In this document: in pieces, positions 22,900-32,467 of the stretch
How the letters are laid out: each line of letters begins with the position of its first letter
How positions within the stretch are numbered: the stretch's first letter is position 1
From: Symbiodinium natans
Lineage: Eukaryota; Sar; Dinophyceae; Suessiales; Symbiodiniaceae
Assembly (NCBI GenBank): GCA_905221605.1
Contig: CAJNDS010002262.1
Coordinates: 356,001-420,000, forward strand
Direction of reading: 5' to 3'
DNA: 64,000 nucleotides
The notes under the pieces: generated by a model
Databases searched by the model: none
What the model saw: the letters and a program-made list of their open reading frames with translations, nothing else
What the model was told of the DNA's origin: nothing
Program-made: the position numbers and the translations under genes

Positions 22900-23400
22900 A
22901 GGTTTAGGATTGAGGTTCATACACTAGTATGTACAGTCATATTGTACACTCATGTAAAGTGTTGCGTCTGCACATATATACCCATAGGGTTGGGGGGGGG
23001 GGGGGGTACTTGAGCCCTGCCCAATGCGGCCGAGCGAAGTCCGTGCTGAGCTGCAGACCTCGGCAAAGGGATTACTACGGTGTGTTATATGATTGTTCTC
23101 TTTAGAGGAAGCACTCACGCGTGACTATTCGCAAAATAATAGTATTTATGGGGTTTATGTATAGGGTTATATGCTTACGCCATAGGACTGGCATGATTAT
23201 GCATGTGATGCCATATATATCCAGCACTATAAAACCATATTGGCACTGTGAAGCTCAAATATCAGCCGAGTACATATCTATGTATATTTATTTTCGTGCG
23301 ATATACACAAGGAGTATCTAGACTTGTGCCCCCCCCCCTTATGTATAATTTATAAGCGGTGCCAAAAACCATGCCGGCTTGATATAATACAAGTGTAATA
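22900..23400. other. AT-rich spacer without a gene
   Basis: AT-rich DNA with a G run (22991-23006) and a C run (23330-23337), between the retrotransposon and the next mobile block. No coding signal was seen. Confidence 0.5.
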
Positions 23401-23853
23401 AGAATCACATACGCAATCACGTGAATTTGGCCTACGGTTCACGTGATCGCGTACATGATTTTTATATAAGACTATAACGATACACACGACGAACGAATAA
23501 GAGTACTTGCCCAAACACAAGTGCTTCCACAGTTGCGATGCACTGACGCAATCCTTATCCGCTCGCGCGCACAGCCACCTCACTCCCGACGGCTTGCGGC
23601 CTGAAATCCCACTTGACACCTGTCGTGTCAGTATATACGTGTATGGTGAACCATTAACGATACACACGACGAACGAATAAGAGTACTTGCCCAAACACAA
23701 GTGCTTCCACAGTTGCGACGCACTGACGCAATCCTTATCCGCTCGCGTGCACAGCCACCTCACTCCCGACGGCTTGCGGCCTGAAATCCCACTTGACACC
23801 TGTCGTGTCAGTATATACGTGTATGGTGAACCATAGGTGATACGCCGTTTCAC
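23350..23853 (-). CDS. Doubtful ORF over the 180-bp tandem repeat
   Basis: 167 open codons, most of them the repeated 60-residue unit. There is no recognisable domain. It sits just downstream of the transposase remnant. It may be a non-coding 3' end of that element that is open by chance. Confidence 0.2.
   Translation of the reverse strand: MKRRITYGSPYTYILTRQVSSGISGRKPSGVRWLCTRADKDCVSASQLWKHLCLGKYSYSFVVCIVNGSPYTYILTRQVSSGISGRKPSGVRWLCARADKDCVSASQLWKHLCLGKYSYSFVVCIVIVLYKNHVRDHVNRRPNSRDCVCDSYYTCIISSRHGFWHRL
23410..23453. repeat. Inverted repeat around CACGTG
   Basis: The arms TACGCAATCACGTGAA (23410-23425) and TTCACGTGATCGCGTA (23438-23453) are complementary with one mismatch, separated by 12 bp. 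It lies at the 3' side of the 23.4-29.3 kb block and could be an element end, a transposase site or a terminator-like hairpin. Which one is not determinable here. Confidence 0.75.
23475..23834. repeat. Two tandem 180-bp direct repeats
   Basis: Copy 1 is 23475-23654 and copy 2 is 23655-23834. I find only two differences between them over 180 bp, both C/T changes. The minus-strand frame 23350-23853 stays open through both copies because 180 is a multiple of three (repeated SGISGRKPSGVRWLC and SQLWKHLCLGKYSYSF). The duplication looks recent. Confidence 0.95.
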
Positions 23854-23930
23854 TTGCTGCCGCCCATGAGCTTCTTCATGTGGTACTGGCTAAGCTCGCA
23901 AGCTGTCTTCCACGGGTCCTGGTTCTTGAA

Positions 23931-25097
23931 TCAGCACTGATACTGCGCGGCTTGTATCTGAGCCCGAAGGAGACGTGATCCTGCACGTGTGTTCTGATTC
24001 AAGACGAGACGCTCCTTGATGAATCTCCAGGCACGATCGATGATCTGCGTCCCGGCCTTACATCTCACCGTCTTCGAAGTTCCGGGCAGGCGATGCGCGG
24101 TAACCTTGACATACGTCGGCCTGACCCACCGCATCTTTCCATGGATGAGCTTGCGCTTCTTTGCGTGGACGACATTGTCATGGAGCACCTGGTCGATGCG
24201 AGTGGTGTAGCTTCGAGCAGCATCCGTGCGCAAGATGATATGCCGTCCTTTCAGATACCGTTGGGCCAGTGGAGTCCACTCAACCTTCCGAACCGCGCCC
24301 GGTCCTGGGGCACGGACTTCCGTACTCGGCGGAGTCAGTCGTTCGAGAATCAGACTCTCAGGGCGCCCTCGCTGGGCTAGCCCTAGCCATTGTTCCCACA
24401 CAATGGGCTTGTCCGCCTCAACGTTAGGGTCAACGCCGTGCATGTTGCTCTTGATGAAGCTTGCCTCGTCTCCCTCGACATCTAGTCCTTGATGGCCTTG
24501 CCACTGACATTCTTAGAGCCCAACTGGATATCCTTCTGGCGATCCTGCACAAAGTCCTGCCGGGCATATGTGAGTCGGGTGGCCATGTCCTCCACGAGCT
24601 TGTGGTTGACATCTAGAGTCTGGCAAACAACCCCAGTGCTGACGTTCTGCAACTTCATCAGGAGCACAGATGCTTGAATCTGGAGTGGAGTATGCCCGGT
24701 ACCTCTTCCATCGGTGAGCCATGGATGGAGATGAGTAGGTTTGATGTAGACCTGACAGCCTTTCTTGTTGCAGCGATAGCAAAGATTCTTGGAGGTTGGA
24801 TATCATGCCGGATAGCAAGCCTTTGCCACACCGAGGACATTCCTTCCCCTTCCAGTCGGGCAGCATGCCGTCCTTCTGAAGGATCTTGACAATTTCACTG
24901 TCCGTGGCCCGAAGCAGCCTCACCAAATTTTGCTGACATTTCAGCTTTTCTTTCCGCGGTCCACGCGCTGGCGCCGCCTTGTCATCCCGGACATAGGGTG
25001 TCTTCTTGTACTCCAAGGACTTTTTGGAAGCGGGCCGCTTCTGGATCGTCCGTTGCACTCCTCTCTTGGGCACGATGACGCTGAATCTATGCGGCAT
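23931..25097 (-). pseudogene. IS1595/ISXO2-like (Merlin-type) DDE transposase, two frameshifts
   Basis: The product would cut and join element DNA. Read from the ATG at 25097, it has a basic N terminus, then helical LVRLLRATDSEIVKILQK, then a zinc ribbon. The ribbon's first half, ECPRCGKG, is in one frame. Its second half, YRCNKKGCQVYIKPTH, needs a shift between about 24785 and 24812. A frame with TRLTYARQDFVQDRQKD follows. After a second shift near 24485 comes the first catalytic motif LDVEGDEASF (Asp/Glu), then HIILRTDAARSY, which matches the second catalytic Asp of ISXO2-like enzymes, and a basic C terminus (RAWRFIKERLV). A third acidic residue was not assigned. The family call rests on the ribbon plus DE and TD motifs. 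The copy is broken. Confidence 0.8.
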
Positions 25098-25386
25098 GGC
25101 TGTGTCTCTACGGTTCCTGTTATAGAAACGGCTTTTACACGCACACGGTGCAAGTGGAAGTGGCATGAGAGACTTACAGCTCTGACGCGACACGAAGCGA
25201 GATTACCAAGGACCGGTTTACCATCTCTGAGCGAGGCGTGCCACCACTTGCGGGAAGGCGTTTCATCTAACTGCATATGGATCCGTCAAAACTGTCTATC
25301 GCGGCCCCGGATCCTTGCTCACCCGTGCATGTAGGCAGCAACATCTTCGCCAGGATCCACGACGTCCATCTCATCCACGGTCTTGC

Positions 25387-26907
25387 TCACACATGCATAT
25401 AGGCAGCAGCCTCTTCGTCCGGATCCATGACGTCCATCTTATCCTCGGGGCTGCGCACCTCCTCAGTCTCCTGGACGGGCTGTGACTGTTCCGTCGTATC
25501 CACGGGACTGGGCACTTGCTGAATCTCCTGCGATGGCTGTTCAGTCTCATGCACTGGGTTGTGCACTTGCTCAATCTCCTCTGCGGGCTGCGGCTGTGAC
25601 TGTTTTTGTCGCACTCGCCGGCCTGGAGTAGGATACACAAAGGCAGAAGAGCTCAACAATCTTCGCCTGGGCTGCGTGGGGCTGGCAAGCTGAACTGAGA
25701 AGGGCACGGTTGGCGGGACATCGGCCTCGCTTGAGGAAGACGATGACGGCAGAACCCTTCGTGGCATCAGCCACTGTTGTAGCTCATGATCAGCGTGGGC
25801 AACAAAGTCTTCTTTCTTCCTGAATGTGGCCAACTTCTCCATGCTGGCATCGATCAGTGCCTGCTCTCGTTCTACACCACGACGAAAGTTCTCGCCGAGG
25901 ATGGTCACCCCCGTCTTGTATTGCCCGTAGAGTGGTTTGTCGTCATCAGCGAGCATGTCTGAGTGAATGTCCTGGATGCAGATGCGATGGATCATTCCAC
26001 TCTTTTTCTCACTTGGGAGGCGAAGATACAGTGCAGTCTCACACAGCACGAAGATAACCGACCGTTTCAAGACCGCCATTACGTCCTTTTCCAGGTCGCC
26101 CTCGAAGAATGGCTTGATGACCTTCATGAAAGCGTCATGGGTTAGCGTAGTCTCCGTGTGCTCACTTGGTGCGGGGTCATCCCCGATTTCGTTTGACGCA
26201 ATGCCTCGAAATTGATTTCGGAGCTGCTTGGCGTCATCATACCTGCCCTCTGTGGTCTGATCCTCGTCCGCTGTCACGAAGCTCTTGAGGTCGGATATAT
26301 CGAGCTTGCGCCTGGTCGGGTCATCCAGGAAGAGGCCCTCCTGGATTTGCGGCATCCGCTGCCTGAAATTATCCAAGGATTTAGCTCTTCGCCATCCTGG
26401 CTGGACTCCCACCAAGTTAAGTCGCCGCACATGGTAGCGGCCCATAGCCATCGCCAGAACGATCATGGTGGGGGTCTTGCCTGCCCCTGCGCAACCGAAA
26501 ATCATCATGGCGGACGTCATGAGTAGAGGGTATACCCACGGAAGGATGCGCTCCCACAGGGGTTCTTTCAAGGAAAGACTGTGCAGTGGAAATTCGTTCA
26601 TGGGAACTGCCCCTCTGACCCCACGGCTCTTGTTCTGAGCCATGAGACGCACCTTCGTCTCAGGCCACCCTGCAATGGGGGTCCCGGACTCGGGCTTGAT
26701 AGAAGCCATGATCCAGTACGTCTGTTCGTTCCTGGAATCGCAGTCAGGAGCCTGCGAGTTGATGAATTTGATCCCCTCCGACAGGATGTCGTTCTCAGGA
26801 TTCCAGGAAGACTTGGAGTCAGACGGCTCCAGAGTCTCAGCTGTTTTCTGCTGGAGAAGTTGCCACCGACAGTGGTGTCCTGTCAGTTGATTCAGCAGCT
26901 TCTGCAA
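25387..26907 (-). CDS. P-loop ATPase, SF3-helicase-like motif order
   Basis: 506 codons as given from a TTG. The first ATG is residue 67 (MASIKPESG). Walker A is GCAGAGKT (residues 138-145), Walker B is LFLDD (192-196) and a sensor/motif-C-like GIASN is at 235-239. This spacing and the SN ending fit superfamily 3 helicases or related AAA+ proteins of replicons. A conserved-looking block follows (KRSVIFVLCETALYLRLPSE). The C-terminal ~90 residues are Gln/Glu/Pro-rich imperfect repeats (e.g. EQSQPVQETEEVRSP). No HUH endonuclease motif was found upstream. It is co-oriented with the transposase remnant 290 bp downstream and with ORFs upstream, so it is probably part of the same element. The 5' end may be continuous with the frame at 27515-26892 through a frameshift. 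Confidence 0.6.
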   Translation of the reverse strand: MQKLLNQLTGHHCRWQLLQQKTAETLEPSDSKSSWNPENDILSEGIKFINSQAPDCDSRNEQTYWIMASIKPESGTPIAGWPETKVRLMAQNKSRGVRGAVPMNEFPLHSLSLKEPLWERILPWVYPLLMTSAMMIFGCAGAGKTPTMIVLAMAMGRYHVRRLNLVGVQPGWRRAKSLDNFRQRMPQIQEGLFLDDPTRRKLDISDLKSFVTADEDQTTEGRYDDAKQLRNQFRGIASNEIGDDPAPSEHTETTLTHDAFMKVIKPFFEGDLEKDVMAVLKRSVIFVLCETALYLRLPSEKKSGMIHRICIQDIHSDMLADDDKPLYGQYKTGVTILGENFRRGVEREQALIDASMEKLATFRKKEDFVAHADHELQQWLMPRRVLPSSSSSSEADVPPTVPFSVQLASPTQPRRRLLSSSAFVYPTPGRRVRQKQSQPQPAEEIEQVHNPVHETEQPSQEIQQVPSPVDTTEQSQPVQETEEVRSPEDKMDVMDPDEEAAAYMHV

Positions 26908-27515
26908 TCCTTTTTAATTGCCCAGGGGCCAGGCCGGAAGACGGGAACGTAGGCATCGCCAGCACAAACCTTCATGACGATGTTTCGAGGGACGGGCTTT
27001 TCAAAGTAGACAACCTTGAGGACATCGATGAAGCCGTCGCCGAGAGTATTCACGATGATGTCCACTTTGGCGCCGGATGGTCAGGGACCCAAGAAACGAA
27101 TCTCATACGGAAACTCGTCCAACTTGCCCTCGGACGCTAGCTTGCACAAGGAGCTTGCTTTCCCGCATTCTGGAACAGCAAATTGGGCATCTAGCAAAAC
27201 AGCCACAGTGGACTTCACCTCGTGCAGAGGACGACACGCCTGACTCATGAGTCTCTGAATACTCAGTGAGCAATCGTCATTTGCACGGAAAACTTGCGCT
27301 TGTTCTAGCTGCCGCAGATACCACGACTTGTCCCCGACTTCTGCGAGGGCCTCGTCCATTAGTGTCCCACTCATGTTTGCACAAGGACGATTCGAGGATA
27401 ATCTCGTAGCTAAGGAACTATAGCAGCTGACGAGTCTCGAGCACTTGATGTAAACTATATCCTTCAGAGTCCAGTTGCCTGCACAGTATATTTTGCTTTT
27501 TAAGATAATACGCAT
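26892..27515 (-). pseudogene. Unknown element ORF interrupted by an in-frame TGA
   Basis: The open frame 27515-27084 (EALAEVGDKSWYLRQLEQ..., ending EIRFLGP) meets TGA at 27081-27083. It then continues in the same frame for 62 more codons (PSGAKVDIIVNTLGDGF, VVYFEKPVPRNIVMKV) to a stop at 26892. The sequence after the stop is as protein-like as that before it, so the TGA is probably a point mutation or lies in a short intron. The last bases overlap the ATPase frame in another register, so both may be pieces of one larger protein. No family recognised. Confidence 0.5.
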
Positions 27516-27656
27516 TTTGCTTTGAAAGGTAACATATAAGCATTAATCAACAGCAGTGTCGCATTCTTTTCCTGTACTCGCACGGTCATGAGTTCTTGTT
27601 CTGAATGACAGCCAATGCGCATGTAGTGGAAGACAAGATCACGTATGAGGTATTCT

Positions 27657-28523
27657 TTACTTCTTCTCGGCCTTGGCTCTGGCTTTCTGGATCGTGAGAA
27701 GGACTCCATTCCACACCCTCTTATTGTTCTGGTTCACACGACTGCGCCTCATATCCGCCGCGGTCACGTAGAGGTCGCGCCAGTCTGACGTCCATGACGA
27801 CATGTCTACCGGTTCTGGTGTGCTTGCTGAGGCGAAGCTACTCGACCCATCGTTGTCGCTGTCCTCGCTACTGCTCTCGCTGCTGGATGCCTTCTTGGTG
27901 TTGATGGGGTCGGTGCTGCTTCCTGCATCTTGGCGTGCATCATCGTTTGGTACGTTCACACGCGAGTCACTTGCGTCCGAGTTTGTGGCATCCACTGCCA
28001 TGTCTTCGCCACTATTCTTGCCCACGACGGTGTTTGACTTCATCACCTCTAAGTTGGCGTCCTCAAGTGCCAAACATTCGCCACGGCTTGATGTCTTGCT
28101 CTTGTTCTTCTTCTTGTCGGGAGACTGCGTGTCCTTGATCATCAGGACGCCACTGTCTTTTGCGGTTCCCTTCTTTGCTTTGGCTACAGTCTTCAAGAGC
28201 ATGTTCCATGCTTCTTCGCTCCACTGTCCATCAATCCCGGTCTTGGTCATGTGGAGCTGCCGCTGAATGTTATGGAGCAAGATGTAATAGTCCTTCTTCT
28301 TCATGTCGGCTCGGCTCGCGTGAAGCTGTACGAGGCCCGACTCGACAGCCTGGAAAAACTCATTGGCGGACGGAGGCTTCTTTGTGTCTGAAGCCTCTTC
28401 ATTCTTAGTGATGTGAATCACTGCGTTGCCGGAGGAGTCCAATGCGAAGGTGCCTGTGATGCTGACGGCCGCCATGAGGAGTACGCGTATGCTATGGCTG
28501 GAAACTGCGCGTTTATAGCCCAA
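27657..28523 (-). CDS. Unknown 288-residue acidic/Ser-rich protein of the mobile block
   Basis: 288 codons with two plausible ATGs; the second gives MAAVSITGTFALD. Residues ~20-50 are beta-like. Residues ~55-120 are a compact helical region (ANEFFQAVESGLVQLHAS, KKDYYILLHNIQRQLHM, WSEEAWNMLLKTVAKAK). Residues ~130-235 are low-complexity and rich in Lys, then Ser/Asp (KKASSSESSSEDSDNDG). The C terminus is basic (DWRDLYVTAADMRRSR, AKAEKK). The layout, folded helix plus acidic linker plus basic tail, resembles DNA- or RNA-binding accessory proteins. No family was recognised. It lies just downstream of the hairpin array, which would be its promoter region. Confidence 0.5.
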   Translation of the reverse strand: MGYKRAVSSHSIRVLLMAAVSITGTFALDSSGNAVIHITKNEEASDTKKPPSANEFFQAVESGLVQLHASRADMKKKDYYILLHNIQRQLHMTKTGIDGQWSEEAWNMLLKTVAKAKKGTAKDSGVLMIKDTQSPDKKKNKSKTSSRGECLALEDANLEVMKSNTVVGKNSGEDMAVDATNSDASDSRVNVPNDDARQDAGSSTDPINTKKASSSESSSEDSDNDGSSSFASASTPEPVDMSSWTSDWRDLYVTAADMRRSRVNQNNKRVWNGVLLTIQKARAKAEKK

Positions 28524-28651
28524 GCTGCGCGTCGAAATTGAGTCGATTCAACGCATACATACTGGAACCACTTTCAGTGGCGTAATATACAATACCATGG
28601 CCTAGAGTTGCGTAATATTTTTTTAACCATAAGAAAAAATCTTCAGGACCG

Positions 28652-29270
28652 GGAGTTTTAAAACTCCTTGCTTAGCCACGAGAGGAGTTTTAAAACTCCT
28701 GCCACCGAAGATTAAAGATTGTCGGGGCCAAGAGTTTTAAAACTCCTTGCTTAGCCACAAGAGGAGTTTTAAAACTCCTGCCACTGAAGATTGAAGATTG
28801 AAGATTCCCCGGAACTCTTTCCAGGAATCTTCAGTCTTCAATCTTCGGGGCCAGGAGTTTTAAAACTCCTTGCTTAGCCACAAGAGGAGCTTTAAAACTC
28901 CCGGCCCCTAAGATTGAAGATTGAAGATTCCTGGAAAGAGTTCTGGGGAATCTTCAATCTTCAATCTTCGGGGCCAGGAGTTTTAAAACTCCTTGCTTAG
29001 CCACAAGAGGAGTTTTAAAACTCCCGGCCCCTAAGATTGAAGATTGAAGATTCCCCGGAACTCTTTCCAGGAATCTTCAGTCTTCAATCTTCGGGGCCAG
29101 GAGTTTTAAAACTCCTTGCTTAGCCACAAGAGGAGTTTTAAAACTCCCGGCCCCTAAGATTGAAGATTGAAGATTCCTGGAAAGAGTTCTGGGGAATCTT
29201 CAATCTTCAATCTTCGGGGCCAGGAGTTTTAAAACTCCTTGCTTAGCCACAAGAGGAGTTTTAAAACTCC
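28652..29270. repeat. Array of paired palindromes (GGAGTTTTAAAACTCC) with invertible-looking cores
   Basis: Twelve copies of the self-complementary 16-mer GGAGTTTTAAAACTCC occur at 28652, 28684, 28731, 28763, 28854, 28886, 28977, 29009, 29100, 29132, 29223 and 29255; those at 28731 and 28886 carry one mismatch each. They form six pairs 32 bp apart, each pair bridged by TTGCTTAGCCAC(A/G)AGA. Pairs repeat every 79 and then 123 bp. The spacers between pairs are themselves hairpins: AAGATTC, a 17-bp core, GAATCTT. The core is CCCGGAACTCTTTCCAG at 28808 and 29054 but its near-exact reverse complement CTGGAAAGAGTTCTGGG at 28931 and 29177. Confidence 0.97.
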
Positions 29271-29329
29271 TGGCCCTGCAGATTTTTTTCGTCGTCTTTA
29301 AGTATTTGCTATTTCGTTTTTTATGTATA

Positions 29330-29520
29330 TCTATAGATATATGTCCATATATATATATATCCGGCTTCGAATATAGCAAACACGTCTCGACATAGAAAAG
29401 GGTATGAAACGGTAGGTTTTGGGGGGGGGTACCATATATATATATATATGCATATATGTATATATGTATATATGTATATATGTATATATGTATATATACA
29501 CATACACACACACACAGAGC
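29330..29520. repeat. TA/TATG microsatellites
   Basis: (AT)n and (TATG/TATA)n runs with a CA tail, immediately outside the hairpin array. Non-coding. Confidence 0.9.
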
Positions 29521-29731
29521 GTTCCTTGATTGATGCGGGGTAACGGGTGTTCTTGGCTTCCAGCATGACCTCGAGGTTTGCACGAACAACTGGCATGGAT
29601 GGATGGGATGCTTCTCCCCGATGCTCTGCTTGTCACCCAAAAAAAGGCTCAAGACCCCAGCAACTAGATGGCAAACAAGACGGAAGCGGCGGCTGATCAG
29701 ACTCCATGGGTAAGGCAAGACCCCAAAAACA

Positions 29732-29785
29732 CACCCTAAACCCTAAACCCTAAACCCTAAACCCTAAACCCTAAACCCTAAACCT
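29732..29785. repeat. Telomere-type array (CCCTAAA)n
   Basis: Seven to eight perfect heptamers. A G-strand array (29944-29973) lies 160 bp to the right. Confidence 0.97.
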
Positions 29786-29943
29786 AGGAGGCCGCAGAGT
29801 CTTGTTTCAGAAACTCGCCCTTTTGAGTCGGAGTTTCAACTGGGCATTACGGCAGCTGCAAGCCACAGCCGAAGCCGAGTTGCTGCATCAAGGTACGTTA
29901 CACTCAAGTTGCCTCAGAGGACACCCCAGGCTCCGATTTATAT

Positions 29944-30060
29944 AGGGTTTAGGGTTTTAGGGTTTAGGGTTTACGTTTTAGCAGGATATTTGGGGTTTCG
30001 GGTTTAGTGGGGTTGGAGGTTTGGGTTAGGTTTGGGTCTTGAGGGCTTTGAAACTTCAGG
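29944..30060. repeat. Telomere-type array decaying into GGTTTGGG sequence
   Basis: About four TTTAGGG units, then degenerate G/T-rich sequence. Confidence 0.85.
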
Positions 30061-30490
30061 CTTTAACTTTCAGGGTTCTGCTGCCACATGCCACCGCATA
30101 ATACACCTCCATCATCTTATAGCTACCGGTAGCCGCGTGCGATTTCAAAAATCTGCACACGGTTTTGGGGTCCGGATGGAATGCTTTCACGCCGGCCGCA
30201 TAAAAGTGCCTTCGTCTCGGGGCAATTCGGGGCACATCAGTTGGTATCTGGCCATGATTCGGTCCTCTTGAAGCAAACTCAGACTCCACAACTCCCACGC
30301 CGACGAGACCACCACGACAAGCAGACCTTTGAATATGGTGTTCCCATGTGCTTCTGAAAAGTATGACGTATGACAAGTACGTCAGGTACTGCCTCACCAA
30401 GTACACACTGCTGGGGAACTTGCAATTTCAGAACTCAAACAGACCAGCTTGCTTTGACTCCAGGTTCTGAAGTTCAAGCATTTGGGGTTA

Positions 30491-30516
30491 CCCTAAACCC
30501 TAAACCCTAAACCCTA
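30491..30516. repeat. Short telomere-type array (CCCTAAA)n
   Basis: Four heptamers. Confidence 0.9.
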
Positions 30517-31501
30517 CCTCAATCCCTAAATCCTGAACACACGAGTACGTGGTGTGCCAATCGACGTGGGACCTGAGGAGCCACCAAGACAACACACCAC
30601 AATCGTCCGCGCAATCGCAGCCTTGATTGTGAGCATGTCATCCGCCCCCAAATCTCTCTGCTGCTTCGGGATATCTGGGGTAGGTTTGGTGGGCCCTATA
30701 AAATTGGAATGTTTATGGCTTTGTTCAGGATTATACAGGGGATTGGGAACACCATGCCGGGCTCCATCGGTTCTCTCAGCGCGGATGGAATGCAAGAACT
30801 CTGAATGTAGCGATGGCGACTCGAACACCTGCCCTTGACTCGGGCATGGGGGAAAGCGGTGAAAATCTTCTTGCTTACAATGCGAGCCACTCGTAGCCCT
30901 CGGGCTCAAAATCATGGTGATTGCAACTGCAATTTGCACGACATGCTGAATGCTTACGGTTCGAGGTACAACTATTCTTTGGTCAGTGAGCTCTTTCATG
31001 CAGCAAACAGCAAGCACACTCTTGCCAGTTCAGATCACAATGGCTGGAGGCCGTGTCCATCTTTGCTTGCAGCGTCTTCTGCAGGGGCCATGGCCTCGGC
31101 AGGACCTCAGCGGAATCACTTGTACCTGGCACCGGCAGGAGCATGAGCCGACAGGGCAACCAAGGTGGGCTTCGGAGCCCTCACTGAAGGCTTTTGAAGA
31201 CTTGCACATCGACATGGGGCACTTGGAGGACTTCGTCATGAGGTCGGCAACATTGATGAGGCCTGGCGGAGGTCAGTTGGGGGGGGGTGAACGTGCCTTT
31301 CAACTACGGTCAGCAATTCCCTACTGCTTTCCTTGCCAAAGGTCACAGCTGTATTGGCAACATGTCTGGAGGGGGGTCGGGTCCGAATCTCACCATCAGC
31401 ATTGGCAGCCGATTGTCAATGAGGCATCTCCGGCAGCGTGACAGTTCTTAACTCGACTACACAGGTCGAGGCATGACGGCTCAACGCATGCCCCGGGGAA
31501 C

Positions 31502-32467
31502 GCTTGAAGCTGCGACTGTCGATGCTCAGCAGCTTGGCCTGCAGCTCCAGCGAGCTCGAGGAGCTTTTGTGGGTTCGGGACGACTACACGGTGTTCTCCA
31601 TCCGGGGGTTTCCGAAATTAGGGGTCCTTATTTATCATTAGTTTCGTAAACCCCAATCTATTTCGGTCCGTTCCGGGTTCCGAGCATCTCCCTTGGCCAC
31701 GACGGTGGCAGCACGGGGCTTGTTGTTGATCAATGCCTGGTCTCTAGACACGTCAAATCACTCTCAGGCTCTCAGACATCACCCATAAGGGAAGGTTGTC
31801 CATAAATGCTGCTCGAAGATCGCCCTACGGCAAAAAAGGGAACCTATCGGCAAGGTGCCAACTCACCAAAGTAGTCGCCAGCTGCGTAGCTCATGACTTC
31901 AACCTCGCCCTTGGTAGCCACGCAAAGACCGTCCTGCGCCAAGGCAACGGATCCACGAAGCTTGCACATGAACCACGGGGCCTCAATGATGTAGAACTTG
32001 TCGCCAGCTTCACCCTCTGTGATGACCTTCTGACCCTGCTCGAAGGTCTCCACCTCCAAATGCGCGCAGATCTTCCGAGATCAGGGTCATTTGCGGCGTT
32101 GGCTGTGCTGCAACCGCATCCCTAGTTTGGTCTACAAGTATGTCGGCTCAAAATGTGCCCACCTCCCGCCCCAACCCCCCCCCCCCCCCCCAATGGAGCC
32201 TTGAGGGCATCAGCGAGCTGCGAGCGCTCGTAGGCGTCCATGGACGAGAGCAAAGGCACCTGCTTGGAGCACGCATGTGGACGTCGGGCTTGAGGATTTT
32301 AAGATGTTTCAAGGCGGGTAATTTGTCGCCGGTTCTAGATGGAAAAAAAAGAGAGACAAGACGGCCTAACACCCTGAACCCTAAACCCTGCAAGGGCGGT
32401 CCTTTCTCCCTGCCTTGCTGAGGAAGGCGTCATATCGCTGGCGCTTCTTCTCGGCGGCCTCCTTCAC
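31502..32467 (-). other. PKA-R cyclic-nucleotide-binding domain B
   Basis: Exons 32414-32467 (KEAAEKKRQRYDAFLSK), 32200-32259 (VPLLSSMDAYERSQLADAL), 31982-32071 (LEVETFEQGQKVITEGEAGD, KFYIIE), 31859-31933 (ATKGEVEVMSYAAGDYFGEL), 31686-31736 (ALINNKPRAATVVAKGD) and 31502-31538 (AKLLSIDSRSFK). The cassette GEL-ALINNKPRAAT keeps the key Glu and Arg. Between 31982 and 31933 a 48-bp GC...AG segment must be removed to align FYIIE with DGLCVATKG; read through, it would add 16 residues in frame. Confidence 0.88.

Larger units (their letters stand above)
23410..29270 (-). mobile_element. Candidate composite mobile element (hairpin array, ATPase, ISXO2-like transposase)
   Basis: Four co-oriented coding blocks follow a hairpin array: a 288-residue unknown, a stop-interrupted unknown, an SF3-like P-loop ATPase and a decayed IS1595/ISXO2-like transposase. 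A 180-bp tandem duplication and a CACGTG inverted repeat follow. No terminal inverted repeats joining 23.4 kb with 29.3 kb were found by eye, so the borders are a guess. The grouping rests on strand, spacing and their non-host-like gene content. Independent insertions are possible. Confidence 0.45.

Noticed and set aside
25387-26907. CRESS-type replication initiator
   Set aside because: The ATPase motifs fit SF3, but no HUH endonuclease motif was found upstream in any frame, so a Rep call is not supported.
28652-29270. CRISPR-like regular repeats
   Set aside because: The repeated units are palindromes with near-identical spacers, in a eukaryotic context and without cas genes.
32140-32421. 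Plus-strand 93-codon ORF over the PKA-R region
   Set aside because: It is antisense to the firmly placed exon 32200-32259 and crosses a poly-C run.
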